Below are positions 1 through 9,000 of a DNA stretch of 64,000 nt, piece after piece; position 1 is the stretch's first letter, and every line of letters begins with the position of its first letter. The stretch comes from Chitinophaga sp. CF418 (GTDB lineage: Bacteria; Bacteroidota; Bacteroidia; Chitinophagales; Chitinophagaceae). A program made the translations under genes and the position numbers. The notes below the pieces were generated by a model. That model worked only from the letters and a program-made list of their open reading frames with translations. It was not told the origin of the DNA and ran no database searches. Where the stretch lies: NCBI RefSeq assembly GCF_900142925.1, contig NZ_FRCN01000007.1:372001-436000 (forward strand). Reading direction: 5' to 3'.

Positions 1-1054
1 AGCCCAGGAATGCTCCATCCTGGAATAATGAATACAACTCCAGGTCAAGCTCTTTGATCTTGTAATTGAAGATGGCGGTACCTAATGATTTTGAGTCAGC
101 TTTATTGTAAATGCTGAAACGCTTCATTTCATCCACCAGGTAGGTGATGAAAATAAAGTTGTTGGTCTCATTAATCCTGCTGAGCATCGGTAGCTTTTTG
201 TCAAATACTTCTTTTATTAATGCGGGATCATCAGGATCCGTGAGAGATGGATTAGCCGTTTTAAAAACCAGACGGTATTCCGGAACCAATGTGTCAGCAT
301 CTATGCTGTAGATTACAGGAAATATGGATTCAAAGAAACGTACTTTGTTGTCAAATAAGTAAAAAGGATTAATCGATGTAACAGGAACAGCTGTCTCCTT
401 ATCGAAATACAAATTCCTGTACTCAATATTCTTTTCCTTGAAAACGCCAAATCTGAAGTTGTTCTGATAGACCTCTTCTACAGGTGAAAAGCCATTGTAA
501 CCGGCATATATGTTACTGTCGATTGGAAGGAAGGAATTAATATGATACTTCCGCTGAAAGCTATACCCTTCGAATTTGAGCTCCCCCGAGTGAATGTCAA
601 ACTTACGGGTCTTAACAGCCATGTCGAGTACCTCCACTGTATTATTAAATGGATTATAAACAACATCAAGAGGTTTCAGGTATTCATGAGGACCTTTACC
701 ATAACTTCCGATCTTCCGGATCAGGGTACCGTTGAAGTCAAAGAGGTAAATTGACTTGGTAGAGCTGTCGAATATCAGGATACCTTCGGGCGTTGAAACG
801 CATTTACCGATCATCCCAAGCATATTATCCTTGTCTTCCTGGAACGTGTAAATCTCCAGCGAATGCCGATCTATTATTTCGTCAAGGAAAAGATGATCCT
901 CCAGCTGCTTGTCTTCTATGGTGATTTTTTGTGCCTTTTCAAAGTCAATGTTATTCTTTTTTCTTGGTTCCTTAATGTTGCACCCCGGTAAGATCAGTAT
1001 AAGGATCATGTAAAAGAAGGACCTGGGTACAGTCAAAGTATTTGTTCGAGTCAT
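1..1054 (-). CDS. 6-bladed beta-propeller lipoprotein, partial (3' end outside window)
   Basis: This is an open frame of 351 codons from an ATG at 1054 to the left edge, with no stop, so the C-terminus is missing. Residues 1-25 form a lipoprotein signal with lipobox LPGC and the lipidated cysteine at 25. The body matches the 6-bladed beta-propeller (DUF5128/BF3164-like) family of Bacteroidota: short alternating strands and the typical GxGPxEY turn near residue 110 (seen as YGKGPHEYL). The family is of unknown biochemical role and is usually found beside small secreted peptides of the NVEALA type. Here the upstream gene on the same strand (1200-1628) is a small secreted protein of that style, 145 bp away, so the two are probably co-transcribed. 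Family call is by motif recognition; function is unknown. Confidence 0.75.
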   Translation of the reverse strand, partial: MTRTNTLTVPRSFFYMILILILPGCNIKEPRKKNNIDFEKAQKITIEDKQLEDHLFLDEIIDRHSLEIYTFQEDKDNMLGMIGKCVSTPEGILIFDSSTKSIYLFDFNGTLIRKIGSYGKGPHEYLKPLDVVYNPFNNTVEVLDMAVKTRKFDIHSGELKFEGYSFQRKYHINSFLPIDSNIYAGYNGFSPVEEVYQNNFRFGVFKEKNIEYRNLYFDKETAVPVTSINPFYLFDNKVRFFESIFPVIYSIDADTLVPEYRLVFKTANPSLTDPDDPALIKEVFDKKLPMLSRINETNNFIFITYLVDEMKRFSIYNKADSKSLGTAIFNYKIKELDLELYSLFQDGAFLG

Positions 1055-1199
1055 AGTGAATTGTGTCGTTGGGTATATTTATGAAAACTGAACCTGCTCT
1101 TAATCTGTTAACAGCATTTTCTCGTGGAAATGGTAATAAAAGGATGGTGGAGTAAAAGGCATTCTCCGGAGGAGAATGACCTTTCACTGTACTCATTGA

Positions 1200-1628
1200 T
1201 TAAAACTGTCCACAGTCCCTGTGTGAACAACTGCCAAAATAACCTGGACAGTTCCTCTCTTTGGCCTGCCTTACACCGGACGCCGAAGAAACATAGCTAT
1301 ATGTAGTTCCTCCGCCAACTGAAGCAGAACCAATATAGGATATGCCGGTAATGCTGACTGAGAGCTGGTAGCTGAAGTTTAATGTTTGCCCCATTGAGTA
1401 TGTCATATCATATTTTTCAGGGCATGAAGTATAGGTTTCAACGCCTAAAAATCCGCTCTGTGACACGTCTGTTTCACTGGAAGAACTTGACTCACTCGAA
1501 GTAGAAGAATAATCCCGTGCAGATACGTCTGCGGCTTTATAACCGGTCAGCGCATATTGCACATTTAAAGTCAGTACTACCAATAAAACAATGGCTGCGA
1601 TCAATTTGAAATTGAAGTGTTTTTTCAT
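1200..1628 (-). CDS. Small secreted Ser/Cys-rich protein, NVEALA-like by context
   Basis: The product is 142 aa. Residues 4-27 are a hydrophobic export signal, followed by a Ser-rich stretch at 41-51, a Gly/Ser/Tyr-rich middle and four cysteines at 69, 127, 134 and 139. Start is the ATG at 1628. Small proteins with a single N-terminal hydrophobic segment and C-terminal cysteines (NVEALA family) commonly sit next to 6-bladed beta-propeller lipoproteins in Bacteroidota, and this gene lies directly upstream of one. The signature itself is not intact: the closest string is NVQYAL at 22-27. I therefore regard family membership as an inference from context. The Cys pattern suggests disulfides or metal binding outside the cytoplasm. 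Function unknown. Confidence 0.65.
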   Translation of the reverse strand: MKKHFNFKLIAAIVLLVVLTLNVQYALTGYKAADVSARDYSSTSSESSSSSETDVSQSGFLGVETYTSCPEKYDMTYSMGQTLNFSYQLSVSITGISYIGSASVGGGTTYSYVSSASGVRQAKERNCPGYFGSCSHRDCGQF

Positions 1629-1731
1629 AGTTGTTACTACATTTAAAGGTTATTATTTATGAGAATACTGGGTGTTTATCTCCATCCTAAGGAGATCTTG
1701 AGCCTGTTGGCATGAATGGGAGTTTATGGTG

Positions 1732-2985
1732 TTAAGAATTAATACTGTTCTTTAAAACAGTGCTGTTCCGCCAGTCGGAAGTCCGGGTATAGGAATAAAC
1801 AGACAGGAATAAGCAATAAAGTACAATGATCCTCATGGCAATAGCTCTTTGTTTGAACTTAGCCAGGTAATATGAAATGGGAAAGAGAACACCGATAGCC
1901 GATATATAGGCATACCTGTCCGCAACTATTGCTACGCGGGCCATTGGGATAAGATGGATACAGGTTATAAGGTGAAGTATAAAGAAGCAGATACCGAAGT
2001 AGATGTAATTGACCGTGAAGTTCCTGATCAGGTAAATAATAATAATGATCAGTGCTACAGGATATACATAAAACCGGATGGGAACAGCTTGGCCTGGGTT
2101 GTTCGGAAAAGGGTAGAGGTGGTGTATTCTTAGTGGAAAGATGATCTTTGTAAGGTATTCTGTTATCGCATAAGAGGCAAATATCAGGCGCTGGAATAAG
2201 GTGTAACCCTTCTGATCTATCAAGACTCCGGCGCCAAAATAAGCCTGGGAATAGATGGTCAGGATGCCAAATAAGAAGGCAAGCACCAGAAATGGAACCT
2301 TATCCAGGAGGACCTTTCCTGACAGCGCATATTGCTTTCCTTTAACAAAGTAGTCAACGATAAAAAATGCCACAGGTAGCGTTACTGCCTGTTCCTTAGC
2401 TCCAAAGGACAAGATGAAATAGACCATTGCCAGCAGGTAGTGCCCGGTCCTTTTGGTTGACATATAGTCGATATAGGAAAGTAAGGCCAGCAGGTAAAAC
2501 AGTGAATAGAGCAATATTTTAGAAGCCGAAAGCCAGGAAACGGGTTCGACTACAATAGGATGAATACTGAAAAGTAATGTTGTCAGAAAGCTCGTTTTCG
2601 CGCAAAAAGCGCTATCATGCCCACATGCTTTCATCAGCTTTTCGATAAACAGGTAAACGAGAACGGTATTGCACAGATGTACCAGCAAATTGCAAAAATG
2701 AAAGAGCAGGGGGTCATAACCGTTTAGTGCGTACATCGCCGAATAGTAGAACTGATTTACAGGCGAGTATTGACCATGATAGAAATCAAACAGGATATGT
2801 TTGATATTAGAGATAGACAATCCATTCTCTGTATATTGGTTAATCACCACCCATTGATCATCCCAGGCATCCTGAAAATCCAGGTTATATATTGGAATAT
2901 AGACGATCGTACAAATGCACAGAATGACAAATACAGCGAACTTCCTGTTGTATAGAAGGGAAATTGGTGAAGTCAGGGAAAACAT
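1732..2985 (-). CDS. GT-C fold membrane glycosyltransferase (TMTC/PMT-like)
   Basis: This is a 417-aa polytopic membrane protein with roughly ten hydrophobic segments. After the first segment comes an extracytoplasmic loop with paired aspartates (DDQW, residues 42-45), where GT-C enzymes keep their catalytic acid. The string HPIVVEPVSW near residue 145 resembles the HPxxxEAV motif of the TMTC/O-mannosyltransferase group. Such enzymes move a sugar from a polyprenyl-phosphate donor to a protein or lipid acceptor on the outer face of the inner membrane. I chose the ATG at 2985 rather than the in-frame TTG at 3009 because the hydrophobic N-terminus begins right after it. The next gene upstream (3101-4603) is another GT-C enzyme on the same strand. 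Donor and acceptor cannot be read from sequence. Confidence 0.7.
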   Translation of the reverse strand: MFSLTSPISLLYNRKFAVFVILCICTIVYIPIYNLDFQDAWDDQWVVINQYTENGLSISNIKHILFDFYHGQYSPVNQFYYSAMYALNGYDPLLFHFCNLLVHLCNTVLVYLFIEKLMKACGHDSAFCAKTSFLTTLLFSIHPIVVEPVSWLSASKILLYSLFYLLALLSYIDYMSTKRTGHYLLAMVYFILSFGAKEQAVTLPVAFFIVDYFVKGKQYALSGKVLLDKVPFLVLAFLFGILTIYSQAYFGAGVLIDQKGYTLFQRLIFASYAITEYLTKIIFPLRIHHLYPFPNNPGQAVPIRFYVYPVALIIIIIYLIRNFTVNYIYFGICFFILHLITCIHLIPMARVAIVADRYAYISAIGVLFPISYYLAKFKQRAIAMRIIVLYCLFLSVYSYTRTSDWRNSTVLKNSINS

Positions 2986-3100
2986 ATTCGGGCTATTTAT
3001 GGTTATCAAAAAGGTACTGTCTTAAATTGCTGTCCGGTACAATGTGCTTAACCAGGTAGGCCTCGGCAGTGTAGGACCAGGTGTAGGGAAATACCAGCGG

Positions 3101-4603
3101 TTACAGGGAATACAGTAGAATAACCGCTCGTTTGTTGAACCCGGAATATTCATTTAAAACCGGCAATTCAAAAACGGGCATAGATTTCTTAATCAGCTTC
3201 GCTTCTATTTTCTTGTAGTGCAGGACTTGCTCGACGATATCTTTCTCATACTCCTGGATGGCCAGCAGGTAATGGCCATCACGATGGGAATCCGGCACCT
3301 CAAATTTGTTAAAATCTTCAATGGACTTACAGACAACATTTTTGTTCCTGTAAAAATGTTCCTGGAGAAATGACCAGGGCTGGTATGGGTTCGCACCCGG
3401 AGAGAAATACATCACAACGGCCTCTTTTTTAACTTTCGAATCAATGTAGTTTGTAAGATATTTCTGTCCAATCCCTGCCGGTTTCAGTATGGTGAAAACC
3501 AGGGCCGACGCATTGACCAATGCCAGAAAAATCAGCACACCGGTTATTGTAAGCTGGTACTGTTTTGCATAAGACTTGAGGTAAAGTGAATACAGGTCCT
3601 CAATCATGAGCAAAGCCATACAGGGAACCATCCAGACCAGGGGAAATAAAAAGCGGATCTCTTTATGAGGGATGATCGCATGGATCAGGATAAAGGGCAC
3701 CACACACCATATTAAAGGATTTCCCGGCTTCATGATGACAAGCCATACAATACTGGCGCATATCAGTAAGCCGAAAGGAACAATAGTATGTAACAGTATA
3801 TAACTTAATAATGTACTCCAGGAAGAAACCCCGTATTTGGACGCCGCATCTTCAATAATATTTGCTCTGAAGTAATTAACAAATGTCAACGTTGCCTTAT
3901 GATAAAACAGGTAGTCCAGAAGGAACCCCACAAGTATCATAACGATTATTGCACTAATCGCTGTAAGCATATACCTGGGAGGATCTTTTTTTATGACTAG
4001 CATCCACATAATAAGTGAAGCCGCCAGTATGCCACATTGAAAGCGGAACAGGAAACAGACGCCTAACAGGGTGCCTATCGCCAGGTATTTTCCTGTCGTA
4101 GTTTTATTGTCAAGGACCAGAGCGAAAGCCACAGTAAAGAGAAGTCCTGACCATGTCTCAGAAGAGAACCTTACGCCCACCATTGGGATGAACCAAAGGA
4201 AATAGCAGCAGTAATAGTAAAGTGTTTTCGGAATATGCTGGAATTGAAAGTACGCATATGTTCTCCTTGCAAAGAAACCGGTTGCAAATAGGGAGCATAC
4301 AGCTGTAAGGATACGCAATGAAAAGGCAAGTTGATAAGGGTTCTTTACTCCTATCAGAAGCATCAGTTTAAAATGGACCAGGCATAACCAGGGTTGTATT
4401 GTTGGCCTGATCGCCTTTGTGTATTCCCATGCCATGTCTGCTGGTTGGTTCCAACCTAACTTTAAACCTGCAAATTCTATTATCTGGTAATGCTCATCCG
4501 GGTGATAATAACCGATGTTAAAATAGGCGGCCATGCCGTATATTATTATTGCTAGCGGCCATAAAAGGGCGATACCGGGTGTGGGTTTTAACGATAGATT
4601 CAT
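3101..4603 (-). CDS. GT22-like membrane mannosyltransferase (ALG9/PIG-B type)
   Basis: This is a 500-aa multi-pass membrane protein. After the first membrane segment it carries HPDEHYQ at residues 34-40, the HPDEhfQ motif typical of glycosyltransferase family 22 (ALG9, ALG12, PIG-B); its Asp-Glu pair is in the catalytic loop. Length and the alternation of about ten hydrophobic segments fit the family. Known members transfer mannose from dolichyl-phosphate-mannose; the bacterial relatives are largely uncharacterised and probably use a polyprenyl-phosphate sugar. It is the first gene of a minus-strand series of four, including another GT-C enzyme and the beta-propeller/small secreted protein pair, so it may glycosylate an exported product of that group. 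That link is inference. Confidence 0.75.
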   Translation of the reverse strand: MNLSLKPTPGIALLWPLAIIIYGMAAYFNIGYYHPDEHYQIIEFAGLKLGWNQPADMAWEYTKAIRPTIQPWLCLVHFKLMLLIGVKNPYQLAFSLRILTAVCSLFATGFFARRTYAYFQFQHIPKTLYYYCCYFLWFIPMVGVRFSSETWSGLLFTVAFALVLDNKTTTGKYLAIGTLLGVCFLFRFQCGILAASLIMWMLVIKKDPPRYMLTAISAIIVMILVGFLLDYLFYHKATLTFVNYFRANIIEDAASKYGVSSWSTLLSYILLHTIVPFGLLICASIVWLVIMKPGNPLIWCVVPFILIHAIIPHKEIRFLFPLVWMVPCMALLMIEDLYSLYLKSYAKQYQLTITGVLIFLALVNASALVFTILKPAGIGQKYLTNYIDSKVKKEAVVMYFSPGANPYQPWSFLQEHFYRNKNVVCKSIEDFNKFEVPDSHRDGHYLLAIQEYEKDIVEQVLHYKKIEAKLIKKSMPVFELPVLNEYSGFNKRAVILLYSL

Positions 4604-5372
4604 GTCTTGCTAACGGTTTAGGTATATGAGGACCTTATTGTACAATGCAACATACGGCACACTGCACATTGTATACAGCACACTGCCTTATAGTACACAG
4701 TCTATAGCAGTCTATAGCACACAGTCTATAATATGCAGTATACGGCCTACAGTATAGCGTATTGCAATTCGGTATGTTCTGTCATTGGGAATAGTATTAT
4801 CAATGTGTCATTTGGTAACTTGAATTAAATAGTAGTCCTATCTGCACTATGTAGCCAGATGAAACAAACGTGATAAACAAACTTAAAATTACAGGCACTT
4901 ATATTAGAAGTGCCTTGTCCCCGGCAACCGTGGTCACATAGGCATATGCGTGCCACTGGAGAATAGCCGTGAGGTATCTCCATTGCATGCAATAATCATT
5001 TCCGGTATCCCGCTTACGTGAACTTAGAGACTCTTGACCTGAGATCGCTGTTACGATGCTATATCTGTATTCAATTGACCTGACCCATTGGCGTGGAAGA
5101 AATCATAATGGTAATTGGCAAATCTGTCTTTACTGGTCCATTCTTAGGATATAGGCTCAAGGCATCGTCAACAAACTTAATAGTATATCATTTTCACGGA
5201 GTCTAACAATTGAAATACTTGCTACTTTGGTTTCAAACAGAGAACATTTTATTGGGTAATATTGAAATTTCATAGTGAATATATGAAATTTTGGATTTAT
5301 AAAAAATATTATCTGGTGAAAACCTCATACATTTAAAAGATACCTGTTTTCATCATTAACCCATCCTAATCA

Positions 5373-5525
5373 ATGAAATGTAGCCTGATATTCCTGTTCT
5401 CTCTGTTCGCATTGGTAACCGCTGCCAATGCCTAAACGTCGTTAATAGCATGCGAAACACTATGCATAAGGATGAAAAATGTGGTAGCTATGAGCGAGAT
5501 AGTCCACCCGGAACCGAGGCAATTC
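5373..5525 (+). pseudogene. Remnant of a secreted-protein gene (signal peptide then stop)
   Basis: An ATG at 5373 opens a perfect 20-residue Sec signal peptide, MKCSLIFLFSLFALVTAANA, followed at once by TAA at 5433-5435. Bacteroidota secreted proteins very often begin with Gln after the AxA cleavage site, so a CAA-to-TAA change at codon 21 is a natural explanation; reading through gives 29 more codons to a stop at 5523-5525. A second frame over 5437-5550 also gives a protein-like stretch, so an additional frameshift is possible. No downstream body is recognisable. It may instead be a genuine 20-aa peptide, but a bare signal sequence is more likely a relic. Confidence 0.4.
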
Positions 5526-5625
5526 TAATCAACTCCTGGAATTTCACCTGATCCCATTAATGAGTGTTTTAATTACCGGTGGCTAAGAAATTCACCCCCA
5601 ATTTTACCAATCATAAAAAATAAGC

Positions 5626-5655
5626 TTTGATTATTCCAAACTAACCCTATATTTG
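5626..5655 (+). promoter_or_regulatory. Bacteroidota sigma-70 type promoter for the alpha-galactoside locus
   Basis: TTTG at 5626-5629 and TATATTTG at 5648-5655 are separated by 18 bp, close to the Bacteroidota pattern of TTTG (-33) and TAnnTTTG (-7). Transcription would start near 5663 and give a leader of about 180 nt before susC at 5843. A short direct repeat, TAGACCAGAA / TAGACCAAAC, lies at 5661-5680, just at the predicted start, and could be a regulator site. No experimental evidence. Confidence 0.5.
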
Positions 5656-5842
5656 TTTTGTAGACCAGAATAGACCAAACCAATCAAAGTCTAAAAGATT
5701 ATACTGGAAATCAATTACTTAAAGATTAAGTGGCACTGTTCTGGCGCAAAGGGGACGAATTTTCGAAATGCAAGTTTCACGTTTATTGGAGATTGTCAAC
5801 TAACATTATACCTGTCATTAAAAGAATCTTTACAAACACTTT

Positions 5843-8800
5843 ATGCTTCACGTTATGCATGTAAAAAATGCTTTCAAGAGGCTATGGTCGCTCCTATGCA
5901 TCATAGCCATGCTGACCGGCTCAGTGTCCGTTTTTGCCCAGAGTGGCAGAATTTCCGGTAAAGTCACCGACACCAAAGGAGAACCACTTCCCGGCGTATC
6001 GGTGAAATTAACCGGCACAAAAACCGGTACCGTTACAGACATCACTGGCGCCTTCTCCATTACTGCTGAAAGCAACAAAGGCGCACTGGAATTCAGCTTT
6101 TTAGGTTTCGAAACGCAAACCGTACCCTTTACCGGCTTTACCGCACTGAACATCAAAATGCAACAGGCCACCGCTATTGTAGATGAAGTAGTAGTAGTGG
6201 GCGCCAGCATGAAAAAGTCAGACCTTACAGGTTCCGTTGCAACAGTCGATTCAAAAAAATTACTGGAAAGACCTGTTACCAACATCAACCAGGCATTACA
6301 AGGTAACGCTGCCGGTGTATTCGTTAGTGCTGGTACCCGTCCCAGCGACGACGCTACTATCAGGATCCGCGGTCTGAACACCATCAACGCCGGTTCTTCA
6401 CCTATCTATGTAGTGGACGGTGTGATCATGGAGAACAACCAGGGTGGTTTTAACGCTGTGAACGTAAACGATGTCGCTTCCATTCAGGTGCTCAAAGACG
6501 CATCTGCAACAGCGCTCTATGGCTCCCGCGGTGCCAACGGCGTGGTGGTGATCACTACCAGGAAAGGCCAGCGTAGGGGAGGAGATGGTCTGGTAACCTA
6601 CGACGCCTGGTTCGGTACCTCCGACTTCACCAGGATCCCTAAAACCATGAATGCTGAGCAACTGTTTGCCCTGCGGACAGATGCTTACGCCAACGGTTAC
6701 ATGAAAGATAATCCGGGTGCGAACCGCCAGGATTATATCGATAACACCCTGATGAAAACGAATATCGCCTTCTCTAATCAGGAATTCGATACTTACAATA
6801 AAAAGCAAAGCTTCAACTGGCTGGATCAGGTTACCCGTACCGGGCTTCAGCAGAACCATGCAGTGAGCTTCTCCGGTGGTTCCGACAGAGGAGTCTTCTA
6901 TCTGAGCCTCGGCTACGCAGGTAATAAAGGCGTAGTGGAGAATACCAAACAGAATAAATACACCGGCCGTTTCAATGCAGAATACAACGTGAAGAAATGG
7001 TTGAAAGTAGGTACCAACACAGGCTTCACCCGTACTAATGATGTTATGCCTTCAGACGACGTATACGGCAAAGCGCTGAATGCCAACCCGCTGCTGGACT
7101 ATGCTCCATACCGCGACCCGGCTACCCGCTTTACTTACGACTACCTGACTATCTACTACCGTTCACACGGAGAGCAGAACAATAATGACTTCAACCCTTT
7201 CAACTCATTGTTGATGCAGCGTGACAGATCACGTAATCGTGTAACCACCGCCAACTACATCAATATCAATCCGATAAAAGGACTGGATTTCCGTTCCAGC
7301 TATTCACTGGACTACGGTGCGCAGGACTGGTTCGAGTTCACACCTCATAACATCCAGGAAGCAGTACGTCACTACAACGGTGATGCACGCGCTAAACATG
7401 AAAGATGGAGCGATACTTACTGGCAATGGGATAACACCCTGACTTATAATACCACTATCGCAAATGATCACAAATTCACTGCTTTAGTCGGTACCAGCTC
7501 CAGCAAGCGTTCTTCTAACTATACGAAAGCACAGGGCGACCGCTTTGCCAGCGATGATCTGGGTTACTACGACCTGGGTGGCGCCGCAGCTATTGAGAAA
7601 TCAGTACTCGGTTCCGACTTCTACGCCTACTCCCTGATGTCTTTCATCGGTCGTGTAAACTATAGCTATAAAGACAAATATCACTTAACTGCAACTGCAC
7701 GTTACGACGGTTCTTCCCGTTTCGCTGAAGGCCATCGCTGGGGTGTCTTCCCGTCTGTATCCGCAGCATGGGATGTGACCAGGGAAGATTTCATGAAAGA
7801 TGTAACCCTGTTCGACCAGTTGAAACTGCGTGTGGGATACGGTGTCGTAGGTAACCAGGATATCGGTAACTATGCTTTCCAGACCCTTTATGGTTCCAAA
7901 GTTGATAACGGTAACGCGCTGATCTCCAACGATGGCCGTCGCGGTAACCCGAATATCACCTGGGAAAAACAGAAACAGAGCAACATCGGCCTGAACATCG
8001 GCCTCTTTAAATCAAGATTGCTCTTTACTGCCGACTTCTTCGACATCAACAACGACAATCTGTTGGTGGACCGTATACTGACCAACACTATTGGTTTCAA
8101 TAAACAATGGGATAACATAGGCCGTGTAAACAACAAGGGTATGGAATTCTCCGTGATCGGCGAAGTGATTCAGAAGAAAAACTTCAACTGGACAGTATCT
8201 GGTAATATCTCCTTCGATAAGAACAAAGTAACAAAACTGTATGGTGACGTTACTGAGATGTATAATATCAATGAAAACGTTATACAGCGTGAAAACAACA
8301 TCTTCCTCGGTAAATCACTGCATACTGTTTACACATACGTTTCTGGTGGTATTGCACAGGAATCTAACCGTAAGGAATGGGATGGTATAAACTATAACGG
8401 TAAGACCGTAAATCCTGGTGATCTCTTCGCGAAAGATATCTCCGGTCCTAACGGTGTGCCCGATAAAGTGGTAGACCAATACGACAGAACAGTGGTAGCA
8501 AAAACAGATCCTGAATTTTATGGTGGGTTCTCTACTAACCTGAACTACAAGTCATTTGGTCTGAACGCAATGTTCACATACTCTTACGGAGCTAAGAAAA
8601 TCAGCAGCTACTATGAAGGTCTGATCAACAGTACCGGTGAAAGTATGGCTACTGTTGACCTGTTGAACCGCTGGACGCCAACCAATACCAATACTGACAT
8701 TCCTCGCGTGATCGCAAATACAAGCTACAACCGCTTTGCGCCATCCGAGCTGGATTACTCTCTCCAGAATGCATCTTTCCTGCGCCTGTCTGCAATGACA

Positions 8801-8980
8801 TTCTCATACACACTGCCGGGAAAGACACTGAGCAACTGGAAACTGAATAACCTGCGCTTCTATGTAACAGGTTCTAACCTGTTCTGCATTACGAAGTACA
8901 AGGGGATGGATCCGGAAACCGGCGACTACGGTTATCCTCCGATTAAATCGTATGTATTTGGACTGAATGTAGGTTTTTAA
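5843..8980 (+). CDS. SusC/RagA-family TonB-dependent outer-membrane transporter
   Basis: This 1045-aa protein imports oligosaccharides across the outer membrane using TonB energy. Residues 1-32 are a signal peptide ending SVFA before Gln33. Residues 36-110 are the carboxypeptidase-like regulatory beta-sandwich, starting GRISGKVTDTKGEPLPGVSV. A DEVVVVGA TonB-box-like stretch follows near 112, then the plug (about 120-235, with IRIRGLNTI and NGVVVITTRKG), then the 22-strand barrel ending in Phe. The length is normal for SusC. A second in-frame ATG lies four codons in (5855); I kept the first. susD follows after 20 bp, then two alpha-galactosidase-type enzymes, so the likely cargo is an alpha-galactoside oligosaccharide (inference from neighbours). 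Confidence 0.95.
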   Translation: MLHVMHVKNAFKRLWSLLCIIAMLTGSVSVFAQSGRISGKVTDTKGEPLPGVSVKLTGTKTGTVTDITGAFSITAESNKGALEFSFLGFETQTVPFTGFTALNIKMQQATAIVDEVVVVGASMKKSDLTGSVATVDSKKLLERPVTNINQALQGNAAGVFVSAGTRPSDDATIRIRGLNTINAGSSPIYVVDGVIMENNQGGFNAVNVNDVASIQVLKDASATALYGSRGANGVVVITTRKGQRRGGDGLVTYDAWFGTSDFTRIPKTMNAEQLFALRTDAYANGYMKDNPGANRQDYIDNTLMKTNIAFSNQEFDTYNKKQSFNWLDQVTRTGLQQNHAVSFSGGSDRGVFYLSLGYAGNKGVVENTKQNKYTGRFNAEYNVKKWLKVGTNTGFTRTNDVMPSDDVYGKALNANPLLDYAPYRDPATRFTYDYLTIYYRSHGEQNNNDFNPFNSLLMQRDRSRNRVTTANYININPIKGLDFRSSYSLDYGAQDWFEFTPHNIQEAVRHYNGDARAKHERWSDTYWQWDNTLTYNTTIANDHKFTALVGTSSSKRSSNYTKAQGDRFASDDLGYYDLGGAAAIEKSVLGSDFYAYSLMSFIGRVNYSYKDKYHLTATARYDGSSRFAEGHRWGVFPSVSAAWDVTREDFMKDVTLFDQLKLRVGYGVVGNQDIGNYAFQTLYGSKVDNGNALISNDGRRGNPNITWEKQKQSNIGLNIGLFKSRLLFTADFFDINNDNLLVDRILTNTIGFNKQWDNIGRVNNKGMEFSVIGEVIQKKNFNWTVSGNISFDKNKVTKLYGDVTEMYNINENVIQRENNIFLGKSLHTVYTYVSGGIAQESNRKEWDGINYNGKTVNPGDLFAKDISGPNGVPDKVVDQYDRTVVAKTDPEFYGGFSTNLNYKSFGLNAMFTYSYGAKKISSYYEGLINSTGESMATVDLLNRWTPTNTNTDIPRVIANTSYNRFAPSELDYSLQNASFLRLSAMTFSYTLPGKTLSNWKLNNLRFYVTGSNLFCITKYKGMDPETGDYGYPPIKSYVFGLNVGF

Positions 8981-9000
8981 ACTTCAACTATTAGATCGTT

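Larger units (their letters stand above)
4604..5842. other. 1.2-kb gene-poor intergenic region
   Basis: No intact gene was found. Positions 4660-4770 are low-complexity, with CAGTCTATA repeated at 4698, 4708 and 4722 and several near copies. On the minus strand 5071-5184 is a stop-bounded 38-codon stretch that reads like the tail of a protein but I cannot name it. A decayed secreted-protein ORF lies at 5373-5525 and the promoter for the downstream susC at 5626-5655; both are listed separately. The region has the look of decayed DNA at the border of the alpha-galactoside locus. Confidence 0.6.

Noticed and set aside
5071..5184. 38-codon minus-strand stretch that looks like a protein tail
   Set aside because: Too short, no start and no recognisable family; kept only as a remark in the intergenic entry.
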